Below, piece after piece: positions 1-11,010 of a stretch of 64,000 nucleotides of DNA. Under the pieces are notes generated by a model that made no database searches, had not been told where the DNA came from, and worked only from the letters and a program-made list of their open reading frames with translations. This DNA comes from Mesorhizobium sp. STM 4661 (GTDB lineage: Bacteria; Pseudomonadota; Alphaproteobacteria; Rhizobiales; Rhizobiaceae). Both the position numbers and the translations under genes were made by a program. Numbering within the stretch: position 1 is the stretch's first letter; the number at the start of each line of letters is the position of its first letter. The stretch is taken from positions 1 to 64,000 of the forward strand of contig NZ_CAAF010000019.1 of assembly GCF_000359125.1 (NCBI RefSeq), given 5' to 3'.

Positions 1-1123
1 TGTTGGCGCCGGCATTGCCCTGGATGGTTTGGGCCAACTCGTTGCCGGTCAGGTTGATTGCCGTGGTGCCGGCGTCCTTGGTGGTGCCAAGGACTTCAAT
101 CGACGAGCCGGCTGAGAGCGCATAGCTCACGGAGGTCCACACTCGGTCTTGACCTTGGCCAGAGGACTCGACCACCCTGTCACCGGCATTGTCGACATAG
201 TACTCGTCATTGCCGCCATGGCCGGTCATCGTGTGGGCACCGGTTGCTCCAAGTATATCGGCTCCGCTGGTGCCGTTGAGTTTATCGGCCGTAGCAGGTG
301 GGTTGTCGGTAGGTGGCGGGTTGTTGGTCGGAGGTGGATTGTTGGTAGGTGGCGGGTTGTTGGTAGGTGGCGGGGTGGTCGTTCCGGTCTGAGTGTTGTG
401 GTCCCGGAAAAAGGATTGCATCGACGACGTGTTGCCGAGCGAGGTTTCGCCGTTCTGCGAGGCCCATTTATAAGCCATGTCAAAGGCCGGATCGGGAATC
501 AGCTTTTCCCAGCGGTCCATCATGGTCTGCATCTGGGACGTCGTCGGCATGACATACGACCCGCCCGTATTGGTCGTCCAGCCGCCGCCGCCAAACGTCT
601 GATAGACCGGAATGATCGCGCTCTTCGGGATGCCTGCCTCCAAAGCCGCGGCCACGGCTCTGTCGATGTAGTTGAAGTCCACCGCGGTCGTGCGCACCGG
701 ATAGGGGTTTATCCCGTAATAATCGATCCCGGTGTTGGCGGGATTGTAGGTATTGGCATAATTCGAATCTGTGTACGGCCCCATGTCCATCAGGGTGATG
801 AAAGTCTTGGCGCCCGGGAAATTGGCATGGATCCAGTCGGATTCCGCCTTCAGATTGGCGGCGCTCACCTTGGTGTGGTATTTGCCGGTGGGATCAGGCT
901 CGTCGGTCAGAAAAAACCCTAAAACCTTCGAATTGCCGATGAGAGGCGTTACCTTGTCGATAAACGACTGGGTTACGCCATTGCTCTCGCCGAGCCAGAT
1001 CAGGGCCTTCGAGCCATCCGGCAAGGCGTTGACCGATGAGGCGTATTGAAGATCGACCAGGTTGAAGCCGTTGGCCTTGGCCTGGGCAGCTGAGGCGCCC
1101 CAGGTGTAGTGCATCGTAGCCAT
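1..1123 (-). CDS. RTX-like calcium-binding protein with N-terminal glycosidase-like domain (3' part outside window)
   Basis: An open frame runs on the minus strand from an ATG at 1123 to the window edge without a stop, giving the first ~374 residues. The N-terminal ~230 residues start MATMHYTWGASAAQAKANGF and contain FFLTDEPDPTG and GIDYYGINPYPV; this looks like a TIM-barrel glycosidase-type domain, but I cannot name the family. A Pro/Thr/Asn linker of four PPPTNN-type units follows. Then come GADILG and GHGGNDEYYVDNAGD segments, typical of serralysin-type calcium-binding beta-roll repeats. There is no signal peptide, which fits type I secretion with a C-terminal signal beyond the window. A purine-rich RBS (GAAGGA) precedes the ATG. 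Secretion and sugar-related activity are inferences; a surface or extracellular hydrolase is the best guess. Confidence 0.75.
   Translation of the reverse strand, partial: MATMHYTWGASAAQAKANGFNLVDLQYASSVNALPDGSKALIWLGESNGVTQSFIDKVTPLIGNSKVLGFFLTDEPDPTGKYHTKVSAANLKAESDWIHANFPGAKTFITLMDMGPYTDSNYANTYNPANTGIDYYGINPYPVRTTAVDFNYIDRAVAAALEAGIPKSAIIPVYQTFGGGGWTTNTGGSYVMPTTSQMQTMMDRWEKLIPDPAFDMAYKWASQNGETSLGNTSSMQSFFRDHNTQTGTTTPPPTNNPPPTNNPPPTNNPPPTDNPPATADKLNGTSGADILGATGAHTMTGHGGNDEYYVDNAGDRVVESSGQGQDRVWTSVSYALSAGSSIEVLGTTKDAGTTAINLTGNELAQTIQGNAGAN
297..377 (-). repeat. 18-bp tandem repeats encoding the PPPTNN linker
   Basis: About four copies of an 18-bp unit (plus-strand form like ggtaggtggcgggttgtt) lie inside the RTX-like gene. 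They encode PPPTNN units between the catalytic-looking domain and the calcium-binding repeats. Copy number could vary by slippage. Confidence 0.75.
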
Positions 1124-1492
1124 GCGAACATCCTTCGTATGATTCGGTAGCGCCCCGACCCCTGCCTACGCGAGGCTCTATATTAGCGCCAAATCAATTA
1201 GCGACATGCGTTGATAGAATCATTGATCTTCGATGGATACTGATCGCCATGTGATTTGATTGTACGCCGTTACCAGAATCTTAACGGCGGCAATGCGTTG
1301 GATAATCAGCAGCCAGCCGGGTTCGGATCGCTTGGCTTTCCTGACGCTTCTAGAGCTGTTCTCTTGTTGCGATTGGCGTCGGCGCCGCGAAGTTCAGGGA
1401 TTTCGGCGAGATCATCCTCAGCGCAATCGCCGCGCACCGAGCTGGCGCCGCGAGCTGACGATTCAATCAACCCAAACCGCTGCGTCTTCAAG
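1124..1492. other. Intergenic stretch, no gene recognised
   Basis: This is 369 bases between the divergently placed start of the RTX-like gene and the end of the DUF2158 gene. It is AT-richer near 1180-1260, where the RTX-gene promoter should lie. Open frames on both strands here (for example minus 1306-1491) are short, lack family features and have no convincing RBS. Confidence 0.5.
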
Positions 1493-1681
1493 TCATTGAG
1501 ATCGATCGACCGCTATCAACTGGTCCGGCTTGAAAGCGGCGTGTTGAGGGGTCCAGATGTCGCCCTCGCGATTGAACCAATTGCACAGATACATGCCGGA
1601 GGCAGCATGATCGTTGATCGTCATGTTCGGGCCACCGGACTTCAGTTTGACGACATCTCCGGTCTTGAAACTGTCCGCCAT
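1493..1681 (-). CDS. DUF2158 (YodC-like) small protein
   Basis: A 62-aa protein beginning MADSFKTGDVVKLKSGGPNM. The pattern GDVVxLKSGGPxM followed by a CNWF segment (here YLCNWFNREG) is the DUF2158/YodC signature. The domain fills the whole protein, at the usual length for the family. The ATG at 1681 is preceded by an excellent Shine-Dalgarno (GGGAGGAA). It stands alone between the RTX-like gene and tRNA-Ser. The function of the family is not established; a small SH3-like cytosolic protein is expected. Confidence 0.85.
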   Translation of the reverse strand: MADSFKTGDVVKLKSGGPNMTINDHAASGMYLCNWFNREGDIWTPQHAAFKPDQLIAVDRSQ

Positions 1682-1882
1682 GATGTTCCTCCCTGGAGTT
1701 CAAAACAAAACGTGGAGAGGTAACCACCAACGGCGCCTATCGACAAGCGCACCAGAGATCTTGCCGAAGCCTGTCGTGACAGCTGGCCATTACGGTGAAA
1801 GTTGACCTTTCGGTGCCCCAGCCCAATATGCAAAAGGCTTGCACTAAGAGTTTGAGAGAGGTGGGCTTTTCGAAAGCCAGGG

Positions 1883-1972
1883 TGGCGGAGAGGGAGGGAT
1901 TCGAACCCCCGATGGGCTTGCACCCATGCCGCATTTCGAGTGCGGTGCATTCGACCACTCTGCCACCTCTCC
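1883..1972 (-). tRNA. tRNA-Ser(CGA)
   Basis: The minus strand folds as a class II tRNA of 90 nt. The acceptor GGAGAGG pairs with CCTCTCC. The anticodon stem CCGCA/TGCGG encloses the loop CTCGAAA with anticodon CGA. There is a long variable arm, a T-arm GGGGGTTCGAATCCCTC, discriminator G and an encoded CCA at 1883-1885. The long variable arm and the anticodon both identify a serine tRNA reading UCG. No integrase or element border was seen beside it. Confidence 0.96.
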
Positions 1973-2007
1973 GCGGTCATGGTCCGCCGTTGCCGGCGCG
2001 GCGCACT

Positions 2008-2036
2008 AGATAACGGCTGGACAGGCAGGTTACAAG
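2008..2036 (-). promoter_or_regulatory. Putative promoter of tRNA-Ser
   Basis: On the minus strand CTTGTA and TTATCT are separated by 17 nt and end about 35 nt before the tRNA 5' end. This matches the rhizobial CTTG(A/T)-type housekeeping promoter. It was called by inspection only. Confidence 0.5.
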
Positions 2037-2140
2037 GCCCAATCTGCCTGATATCGGGCTTCTCTCGGGGCCGTACGGTCCGTCCTTCGATACCTGCCGC
2101 CGCCTATGCCAATGCCGCCGGCTTGCTTTCGGGTGTTTGC

Positions 2141-2169
2141 CTTGACTTCGACGCAACCTTCGGTTAGGG
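2141..2169 (+). promoter_or_regulatory. Putative promoter of rplU-rpmA
   Basis: CTTGAC at 2141-2146 and TTAGGG at 2164-2169 are spaced by 17 nt. The -35 is the rhizobial consensus, the -10 is weak. It would give a ~120-nt leader for rplU. Confidence 0.45.
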
Positions 2170-2295
2170 ACAGCGCGCAATCGGCGTGGGGGGTTCTTCC
2201 GCGCCGCTTGTTTTTTGAACCCGCAGACTGACAAAAAGACGGCCGAACCGCGTGATGCGGTTCATCAAGGCCGACCGAACAGCGAAAGGCAAAAA

Positions 2296-3003
2296 ATGTT
2301 CGCAGTCATCAAAACGGGCGGCAAGCAGTATCGCGTCGCCGCCAACGATCTCCTGAAGATCGAAAAAGTCGAAGGCCAGGTCGGCGACATCGTCGAGATC
2401 GGCCATGTGCTCGCGCATGGCGAGGGCGAGAATGTGACGTTCGGCGCGCCGTTCGTCGACGGCGCATTGGTTACTGCGGAAGTCGTCGAACAGGGCAAGA
2501 ACCGCACCGTCATCGCTTTCAAGAAGCGCCGCCGGCAGAATTCGCGCCGCAAGATCGGCCATCGTCAGCTTTTGACCACCGTGCGGATCGCCGAGATCCT
2601 GCTGGATGGAGCCAAGCCGTCGAAGAAGGCCGCCGCCAAGACGGAAGCGCCGAAGACCGAGGCGAAGGCCGAGGTAGCGCCTGAGGCGAAAGCCGAGGCC
2701 GCGCCGAAGGAGGCCAAGGCCAAGAAGGAAGCCAAGGCAGAGACTGCCCCGAAGGAAGAAGCCAAGGCCGAGACAGCCGCGACGCTGTTCAAGGCGCCGA
2801 AGGGCGAGCCGGACGACCTGACCGTAATCAAGGGCATCGGCCCGGTCGCGGCCGGCCAGCTGAACGAACAGGGCATCACCACCTTCGCGCAGATCGCCAA
2901 GCTCACCGACAAGGATGTCGCCAAGATCGACGAGCACATGCCGTTCAGCGCCGACCAGATCAAGGACTGGCGCGAGCAGGCCAAGGAATTGGCGAAGAAG
3001 TAA
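2296..3003 (+). CDS. rplU: 50S ribosomal protein L21 with long C-terminal HhH extension
   Basis: The start is the ATG of [15 protein letters not shown], preceded by GCGAAAGGC; the upstream in-frame region has no L21 similarity. Residues 1-103 are a complete L21, a 50S protein that binds 23S rRNA. Residues ~105-170 are an Ala/Lys/Glu-rich linker of repeated EAKAE-type units. Residues ~172-235 form a helix-hairpin-helix-like domain starting [12 protein letters not shown]. Canonical L21 is about 103 aa, so the 235-aa length is more than double; such tails are known in rhizobial L21 proteins. The same tail domain recurs in the LivG ATPase at 36747-38303. rpmA follows 99 nt downstream, the usual rplU-rpmA pair. 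Confidence 0.97.
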   Translation: MFAVIKTGGKQYRVAANDLLKIEKVEGQVGDIVEIGHVLAHGEGENVTFGAPFVDGALVTAEVVEQGKNRTVIAFKKRRRQNSRRKIGHRQLLTTVRIAEILLDGAKPSKKAAAKTEAPKTEAKAEVAPEAKAEAAPKEAKAKKEAKAETAPKEEAKAETAATLFKAPKGEPDDLTVIKGIGPVAAGQLNEQGITTFAQIAKLTDKDVAKIDEHMPFSADQIKDWREQAKELAKK

Positions 3004-3102
3004 AACCAGCCGGCGCGATCGTCGCCGGATCGGACTTGAAACGGAACGCGAACGCGTTCATAAGACCCTTTAGGCGCCTTACGGCGCATCGGAGTTAGTT
3101 AG

Positions 3103-3372
3103 ATGGCACACAAGAAAGCTGGCGGTTCGTCGCGCAATGGTCGCGACTCCCATTCCAAGCGGCTCGGCGTGAAGAAGTTCGGCGGCGAAGCCGTGATTCC
3201 GGGCAACATCATCATTCGTCAGCGCGGTACCTCGTGGCATCCGGGCGTCAATGTCGGCATGGGCACGGATCATACGCTGTTTGCGCTCGAAGCCGGCGCA
3301 GTCACCTTCAACAAAAAAGCCAACGGCCGAACCTACGTATCGGTGAACCCGATTACCAAAGCAGCGGAGTAG
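3103..3372 (+). CDS. rpmA: 50S ribosomal protein L27
   Basis: An 89-aa protein starting [20 protein letters not shown], the conserved N-terminus of L27, which reaches towards the peptidyl-transferase centre. Length and composition are standard for the family. It follows rplU in the conserved order and is closed by a strong hairpin terminator at 3441-3469. The start has an upstream GGAG motif. Confidence 0.98.
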   Translation: MAHKKAGGSSRNGRDSHSKRLGVKKFGGEAVIPGNIIIRQRGTSWHPGVNVGMGTDHTLFALEAGAVTFNKKANGRTYVSVNPITKAAE

Positions 3373-3440
3373 CCGGTTCCGCACCACAACACCGGCACCC
3401 ATCTCGGGACCGGTGTCTGGCCAAGCCAGGAAAAGGATCA

Positions 3441-3469
3441 GGGGAGATGGGTTTCCATCTCCCCTTTTT
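3441..3469 (+). terminator. Rho-independent terminator after rpmA
   Basis: A perfect 10-bp stem (GGGGAGATGG / CCATCTCCCC) with loop GTTT is followed by five T residues. It closes the rplU-rpmA transcript just ahead of the GNAT gene. Confidence 0.9.
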
Positions 3470-3489
3470 CTTGTGCCTGGAGGACTGAC

Positions 3490-6292
<2,803 letters not shown>

Positions 6293-6294
6293 CA

Positions 6295-7476
6295 ATGGCC
6301 GCGCAGTCGCTGAAAAAATACCGGCGCATCACCGTCAAGATTGGCTCGGCGCTGCTTGTCGACCGCACGAGCGGCCTGAAGCGGGACTGGCTGGCCTCGC
6401 TCGCCGACGACATCGCCGTGCTGGCCGAAGGCGGTGCCGAAATCCTCGTCGTGTCGTCCGGCGCCATTGCGCTTGGCCGCACCATTCTCGGCCTTGGCAA
6501 GCGGGCGCTGAAGCTCGAGGAGAGCCAGGCGGCGGCCGCCGTCGGGCAGATCGCGCTGGCCGGCGCCTGGTCGGATGCGCTCGGCAAGGGCGGCCTGAAA
6601 TCGGGACAGATCCTGCTGACGCTCGGCGACACCGAAGAGCGCCGCCGCTATCTCAACGCGCGCGCGACGATCTCGACGCTGCTCAAGATGAAGGCGGTGC
6701 CGGTCATCAACGAGAACGACACGGTGGCGACCTCCGAAATCCGTTATGGCGATAACGACCGGCTGGCGGCGCGCGTCGCCACCATGATGGGCGCCGACCT
6801 GCTGGTGCTGCTCTCCGACATTGACGGGCTTTATACGGCACCGCCGGCGCGCGATCCGCAAGCCAAGTTCATTCCGGTTGTCGACCGCATCACGCCCGAC
6901 ATCGAAGCGATGGCGGGCGCCGCGGCTTCGGAGCTGTCGCGCGGCGGCATGCGCACCAAGCTCGACGCCGGCAAGATCGCCACCGCCGCCGGCACCGCGA
7001 TGATCATCACCGCCGGTACGCGGCTGTCGCCGCTGATGGCGATCGAGCGCGGCGAGCGGGCGACCTTCTTCCGGCCGAGCGCCAATCCAGTCAAGGGCTA
7101 TAAGACATGGATCGCCGGGCAACTCGAACCGGCGGGGCGGCTGACCGTCGATGCCGGCGCCATTGGCGCGCTCAAGTCGGGCAAGTCGCTGCTGCCGGCC
7201 GGGGTCAAGCTGGTCAGCGGTAATTTCTCGCGCGGCGACACGGTGGCGATCCTGTCGGCAGAGGGCCGCGAGATCGCGCGCGGACTGGTTGCCTATGATG
7301 CCGCCGATGCCGTAAGGATCGCTGGCCTGAAGACCGCCGAGATCGAAACCGTGCTCGGCTACGAGGCGCGCTCGGCGATGGTCCACCGCGACGACCTTGT
7401 GGTGAGCCATGCGGGTGACCAAGTAGGGGCTGGTGACCAAGTACGGGTGAGCGACCAAGTAACGAGCGGAGGATGA
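6295..7476 (+). CDS. proB: Glutamate 5-kinase
   Basis: A 393-aa enzyme phosphorylating glutamate, the first step of proline synthesis. The amino-acid-kinase domain (1-~265) has [28 protein letters not shown] and the [14 protein letters not shown] substrate loop. A C-terminal PUA domain spans ~285-370. It starts 2 nt after obgE and ends 3 nt before proA, forming an obgE-proB-proA operon. The last ~20 codons consist of an 18-bp tandem repeat, so the C-terminus (GDQV-GDQV-SDQV) is probably dispensable. Confidence 0.97.
   Translation: MAAQSLKKYRRITVKIGSALLVDRTSGLKRDWLASLADDIAVLAEGGAEILVVSSGAIALGRTILGLGKRALKLEESQAAAAVGQIALAGAWSDALGKGGLKSGQILLTLGDTEERRRYLNARATISTLLKMKAVPVINENDTVATSEIRYGDNDRLAARVATMMGADLLVLLSDIDGLYTAPPARDPQAKFIPVVDRITPDIEAMAGAAASELSRGGMRTKLDAGKIATAAGTAMIITAGTRLSPLMAIERGERATFFRPSANPVKGYKTWIAGQLEPAGRLTVDAGAIGALKSGKSLLPAGVKLVSGNFSRGDTVAILSAEGREIARGLVAYDAADAVRIAGLKTAEIETVLGYEARSAMVHRDDLVVSHAGDQVGAGDQVRVSDQVTSGG
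7415..7468 (+). repeat. Three 18-bp tandem repeats at the end of proB
   Basis: GACCAAGTA recurs at 7417, 7435 and 7453, exactly every 18 bp, within three degenerate 18-bp units. They are in frame and add (G/S)DQV units to the ProB C-terminus. Confidence 0.85.
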
Positions 7477-7479
7477 GCC

Positions 7480-8769
7480 ATGCTGAAGCTGCATGAAAAA
7501 TCCCGGGACGACACGGTGGCGATGATGGCCGATATCGGCCGCCGCGCCCGTGCCGCCGCCCGACCGCTGGCCATTGCTGCGACCGCCGCCAAGAACGCGG
7601 CGCTTGTCGCCATGGCGGAGGCGATTGTCGCCCGGGAACAGGATATTCTCGACGCCAATGCCATCGACATCTCGAATGGCGAGGAATCAGGGCTCTCCGC
7701 CTCCTTCATGGATCGGCTGAAGCTCGATCCCGCTCGCATCCGGGCCATGGCCGAAGGCATCCGCGAGATCGCCGACCTGCGCGATCCGGTCGGCGACGTT
7801 ATCGCTGCGTGGGACCGGCCGAACGGCTTGCATATCGAGCGCGTGCGCACGCCGCTTGGCGTCGTCGGCGTCATCTATGAGAGCCGGCCGAACGTGACGG
7901 CGGATGCCGGCGCGCTCTGCCTCAAGGCCGGCAATCCGGTGATCCTGCGCGGCGGTTCGGATTCGCTCAATTCCTCCGCCGCGATCCATGCCTGCCTGGT
8001 CGAGGGGCTGAAGGCGGCCGGTCTGCCGCAGGACGCCATCCAATTGGTGCCGACCACCGACCGCGCCGCCGTCGGCGAAATGCTGAAAGGCCTCGGCGGC
8101 AATCTCGATGTGATCATTCCGCGTGGGGGCAAGAGCCTGGTTGGGCGGGTACAAAGCGAGGCGCGAGTGCCGGTCTTTGCCCATCTCGAAGGCATCTGCC
8201 ATCTCTATATCGACCGTTCAGCCGATCTCGACATGGCAGTCAGGATCGCGGTCAACGCCAAGATGCGGCGCACCGGTGTCTGCGGCGCCGCCGAAACGCT
8301 GCTCGTCGACCGTGCCGTTGCCGCCACCACCCATCTCGTGCCGATTCTCGACGCGCTGCGCGCGGCTGGGTGCGAAATCCATGCTGATGCCGAGGTGCTG
8401 AAGCTGTTTTTCGATGCCCGGCCCGCCACCGACGCTGATTGGGTGACCGAATATCTCGACGCCATTATCGCGGTGAAGCTGGTCGACGGCGTTGCCGGCG
8501 CGATCGAACATATCGAGACGTTCTCCTCGCACCACACCGAGGCGATCGTCGCCGAGGATGCTAGTGCCGTCGAAAAATTCTTCAACGAGATCGATTCGGC
8601 GATCCTTTTGCACAATGCCTCGACGCAATTCGCCGATGGCGGCGAGTTCGGCATGGGCGCCGAGATCGGCATCGCCACCGGCAAGATGCATGCTCGCGGG
8701 CCGGTCGGCGTCGAGCAGCTGACGTCGTTCAAATACCGCGTGCGCGGATCGGGACAGGTGCGGCCTTGA
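7480..8769 (+). CDS. proA: Gamma-glutamyl phosphate reductase
   Basis: A 429-aa NADPH-dependent reductase converting glutamyl-5-phosphate to glutamate semialdehyde, the second step of proline synthesis. Family landmarks are [36 protein letters not shown] and the catalytic cysteine in [10 protein letters not shown] (about residue 268). The C-terminus has [10 protein letters not shown] and [13 protein letters not shown]. Length is standard. The ATG lies 3 nt after the proB stop with a GGAGGATG RBS. Confidence 0.98.
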   Translation: MLKLHEKSRDDTVAMMADIGRRARAAARPLAIAATAAKNAALVAMAEAIVAREQDILDANAIDISNGEESGLSASFMDRLKLDPARIRAMAEGIREIADLRDPVGDVIAAWDRPNGLHIERVRTPLGVVGVIYESRPNVTADAGALCLKAGNPVILRGGSDSLNSSAAIHACLVEGLKAAGLPQDAIQLVPTTDRAAVGEMLKGLGGNLDVIIPRGGKSLVGRVQSEARVPVFAHLEGICHLYIDRSADLDMAVRIAVNAKMRRTGVCGAAETLLVDRAVAATTHLVPILDALRAAGCEIHADAEVLKLFFDARPATDADWVTEYLDAIIAVKLVDGVAGAIEHIETFSSHHTEAIVAEDASAVEKFFNEIDSAILLHNASTQFADGGEFGMGAEIGIATGKMHARGPVGVEQLTSFKYRVRGSGQVRP

Positions 8770-8807
8770 AGCTTTTTGCTCAAAGAACCTGAAGTTTTGC
8801 GCCCAGC

Positions 8808-8965
8808 CACCCCCCTCTGTCCTGCCGGACATCTCCCCCGCAAGGGGGGAGATTGGCTGTCATTTCTGTTTTCGCCAATTGCCAATCTTGCAGAATTTGC
8901 GCCGCCAATGAAACTGCCAATCTCCCCCCTTGCGGGGGAGATGTCCGGCAGGACAGAGGGGGGTG
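8808..8965. repeat. 158-bp inverted-repeat element, copy 1
   Basis: Arms of about 50 bp, beginning CACCCCCCTCTGTCCTGCCG and ending with its complement, flank a less conserved centre. A second copy of exactly the same length lies at 25595-25752 and an internally deleted copy at 21825-21867. It has no coding capacity and looks like a non-autonomous MITE/RIME-type element. Confidence 0.9.
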
Positions 8966-8974
8966 CGTAGCGCG

Positions 8975-9601
8975 ATGCTATCCTCCCTATCTGCCTCCTC
9001 GCCCTACCTGCACATGCCGCATGCCGAAAAAGGCCTGGCCGTCGGCTTGTTCGGCGGTTCGTTCAATCCGCCGCATGCCGGCCATGCGTTGGTCGCCGAG
9101 ATTGCGCTGAGACGCCTGGCGCTCGACCAGCTGTGGTGGATAGTGACCCCCGGCAATCCGCTCAAGAACACGCGGGAACTGGCGCCGCTGACTGAGCGGC
9201 TCAGCCTGTCTGAGCAGACTGCCAGGAACCCGAAGATCAAGGTCACCGCCTTCGAGGCCGCGCATCATGTCCGCTTCACCGCCGACACGCTGGCGCTGGT
9301 CAAGGCGCGCAATCCCGGCGTCGACTTCGTCTGGATCATGGGCGCCGATTCGCTTCGCGACTTCCACCGCTGGCAGCGCTGGCGCCAGATCGTCATGACC
9401 TTCCCGATCGCGGTGATCGACCGCCCGGGTGCGACGCTGTCCTTCCTGTCGTCGGTTGTCGCCAAAACCTTCGACTACGCCCGCGTCGACGAGGGAGATA
9501 CGCCGCGTCTCGCCCGAATGAAGGCGCCGGCCTGGACCTTCATCCACGGCCCGCGTTCATCGCTGTCGTCGAGCGCCATCCGCAAGATGGCGAAAGGATA
9601 G
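8975..9601 (+). CDS. nadD: Nicotinate-nucleotide adenylyltransferase
   Basis: A ~208-aa enzyme making nicotinate adenine dinucleotide in NAD synthesis. GLFGGSFNPPHAGH is the nucleotide-binding GxFxPxHxGH motif, FVWIMGADSL and WQRWRQI are family blocks, and SSLSSSAIR is the C-terminal ISSTxIR-type motif. I take the ATG at 8975, which has a G-rich RBS lying inside the end of the upstream repeat; ATG 9014 (MPHAEKGLAVG) is the alternative and lacks an RBS. In rhizobia it normally leads into rsfS; here 4 kb of accessory genes separate them. Confidence 0.93.
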   Translation: MLSSLSASSPYLHMPHAEKGLAVGLFGGSFNPPHAGHALVAEIALRRLALDQLWWIVTPGNPLKNTRELAPLTERLSLSEQTARNPKIKVTAFEAAHHVRFTADTLALVKARNPGVDFVWIMGADSLRDFHRWQRWRQIVMTFPIAVIDRPGATLSFLSSVVAKTFDYARVDEGDTPRLARMKAPAWTFIHGPRSSLSSSAIRKMAKG

Positions 9602-9694
9602 GAGTTTCCTTCTCCCACAAGGGTGAGAAGGGAAGACCGCTGATGTCGCTTTTGCGGCGGCATTTCCCTGATCCATGGGCGATCCTGCGCGGGC

Positions 9695-10993
9695 ATGACG
9701 ACACTCGAGCGAAACCAGACCCGACCAGACCCGCGTCAGGGCAGCCCGTCGGCGCCGGCGATCGCCATTGCCAGCGTCATCCTGTCGATGGCGCTGGTCG
9801 CCATCGGCAATGGGCTGATGTTCGCCTACATACCGGTCCGGCTCGGCGCCGAGGGCTTCGATCCGACCTGGGCCGGGCTGATCATCACCGGCCTTTCGGC
9901 CGGCGGCCTCGCTGGCTGCATCCTGACTGGACCGCTGGTGCGGCGCGTTGGCCATGCCCGCGCGTTCATGGTGCTGTCGGCGTTGATCGTGTTGTCCAAT
10001 GCCGCCGTCGGGGCCGGGACGATCCCGCTGCTGTGGATCGCGGCGCGCGCACTCTACGGTTTTGCCATATGTGGCCTGTTCATCGTCGCGCAAAGCTGGC
10101 TGAACGATGCCGTCGCCAACGCCATACGCGGCCGAGTGATGGCGGTATTTTACGTCGCCTATGTCGCGGGGCTCGGAGTCGGTTACGCCACGCTGGCGGC
10201 GGTCGATATCGGGACTGCGCAGGCCCCGTTGATCGGCATCGCCTTCACCGCTCTGTCGATCTTGCCCGTGGGGCTGACGCGGCTTGCCCAGCCGCCGCCG
10301 CCGCAGGCTGCATCGGTCGCGCTTGGCCTAGCCTGGCGGATTTCGCCGGTGGGCGTTGCCGGCATGCTCGCCGTCGGCGGCCTGTCGATGGCGATTTCGG
10401 GCTTCGCGCCGATCCATGCCACGGCCAAGGGTTACAGCCAGGCGGATGTGGCGCTGCTTTTGTCGGCAATGCCGGTCGGCACACTGATCCTGCAGATTCC
10501 GCTCGGCTGGATTTCCGATCGCACCGACCGGCGCTATGTGCTGATCGCAGCCTCCGCGCTGGCCCTGGCGGCGGGCCTGTTTGCGCTCGGCTTTGACGGC
10601 GGCGCGCTGGCTGTGCTCGTTGTCATCTACATAGTCTGGGACGGCGCATCGGAATCGATCTATTCGCTGGCCAGCGCGCATGCCGCCGACCGCGCCGGCA
10701 AGGACGACATGGTGGCGCTGTCCAGTTCGCTTCTGTTTGCGTGGTCGCTGGCGGGCTTCATCGTGCCCGGCATCGTGACCGGGCTTTCCGTCATCTATGG
10801 GACGCAGACCTTCATCTATGTGGCCATCGCGATCGCCGCTGCCTTTTGCCTGTTCGTGCTGTGGCGGGTGATGACGACGCTGGCCGTTCCAGCCGCCGAG
10901 ACCGGCAATTTCGCGCCGATGAGCGCACAGGCGCCGTTGCCGGTGGAGCTGGCCTTCGCGCCGGAGGAGCAGCGCCGTCGCTCCGAAGGCTGA
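9695..10993 (+). CDS. MFS transporter
   Basis: A 432-aa membrane protein with about 12 hydrophobic segments, each of 18-22 residues, and a loop between segments 2 and 3 carrying GPLVRRVGHARAF. The second half repeats the motif as GWISDRTDRRYVL, the usual MFS A-motif. Charge distribution and length fit the YcaD/sugar-efflux-like MFS group. No substrate can be assigned. It starts 94 nt after nadD behind a short TTCCTTCTCCC hairpin repeat. It belongs to the accessory insertion between nadD and rsfS. Confidence 0.9.
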   Translation: MTTLERNQTRPDPRQGSPSAPAIAIASVILSMALVAIGNGLMFAYIPVRLGAEGFDPTWAGLIITGLSAGGLAGCILTGPLVRRVGHARAFMVLSALIVLSNAAVGAGTIPLLWIAARALYGFAICGLFIVAQSWLNDAVANAIRGRVMAVFYVAYVAGLGVGYATLAAVDIGTAQAPLIGIAFTALSILPVGLTRLAQPPPPQAASVALGLAWRISPVGVAGMLAVGGLSMAISGFAPIHATAKGYSQADVALLLSAMPVGTLILQIPLGWISDRTDRRYVLIAASALALAAGLFALGFDGGALAVLVVIYIVWDGASESIYSLASAHAADRAGKDDMVALSSSLLFAWSLAGFIVPGIVTGLSVIYGTQTFIYVAIAIAAAFCLFVLWRVMTTLAVPAAETGNFAPMSAQAPLPVELAFAPEEQRRRSEG

Positions 10994-11010
10994 GGTCGGT
11001 TTCTGAGGAT

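Noticed and set aside
297..377. Tandem repeats considered as a CRISPR array
   Set aside because: Units are 18 bp, contiguous and in frame with a protein; there are no spacers and no cas genes.
149..922. Plus-strand open frame over the start of the window
   Set aside because: It is antisense to the RTX-like gene, whose opposite-strand protein has clear domains; the plus-strand product is Arg/Gly-rich with no family.
1306..1491. Minus-strand 61-codon frame upstream of the DUF2158 gene's end
   Set aside because: No RBS, no family resemblance, low-complexity composition; treated as non-coding.
1883..1972. tRNA-Ser checked as an integration site
   Set aside because: No integrase, no direct repeat of the tRNA 3' end, and housekeeping genes follow on one side.
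2164..2937. Minus-strand frame antisense to rplU
   Set aside because: Shadow of the L21 gene; its Leu/Gly/Arg-rich low complexity comes from the Ala/Lys linker read backwards.
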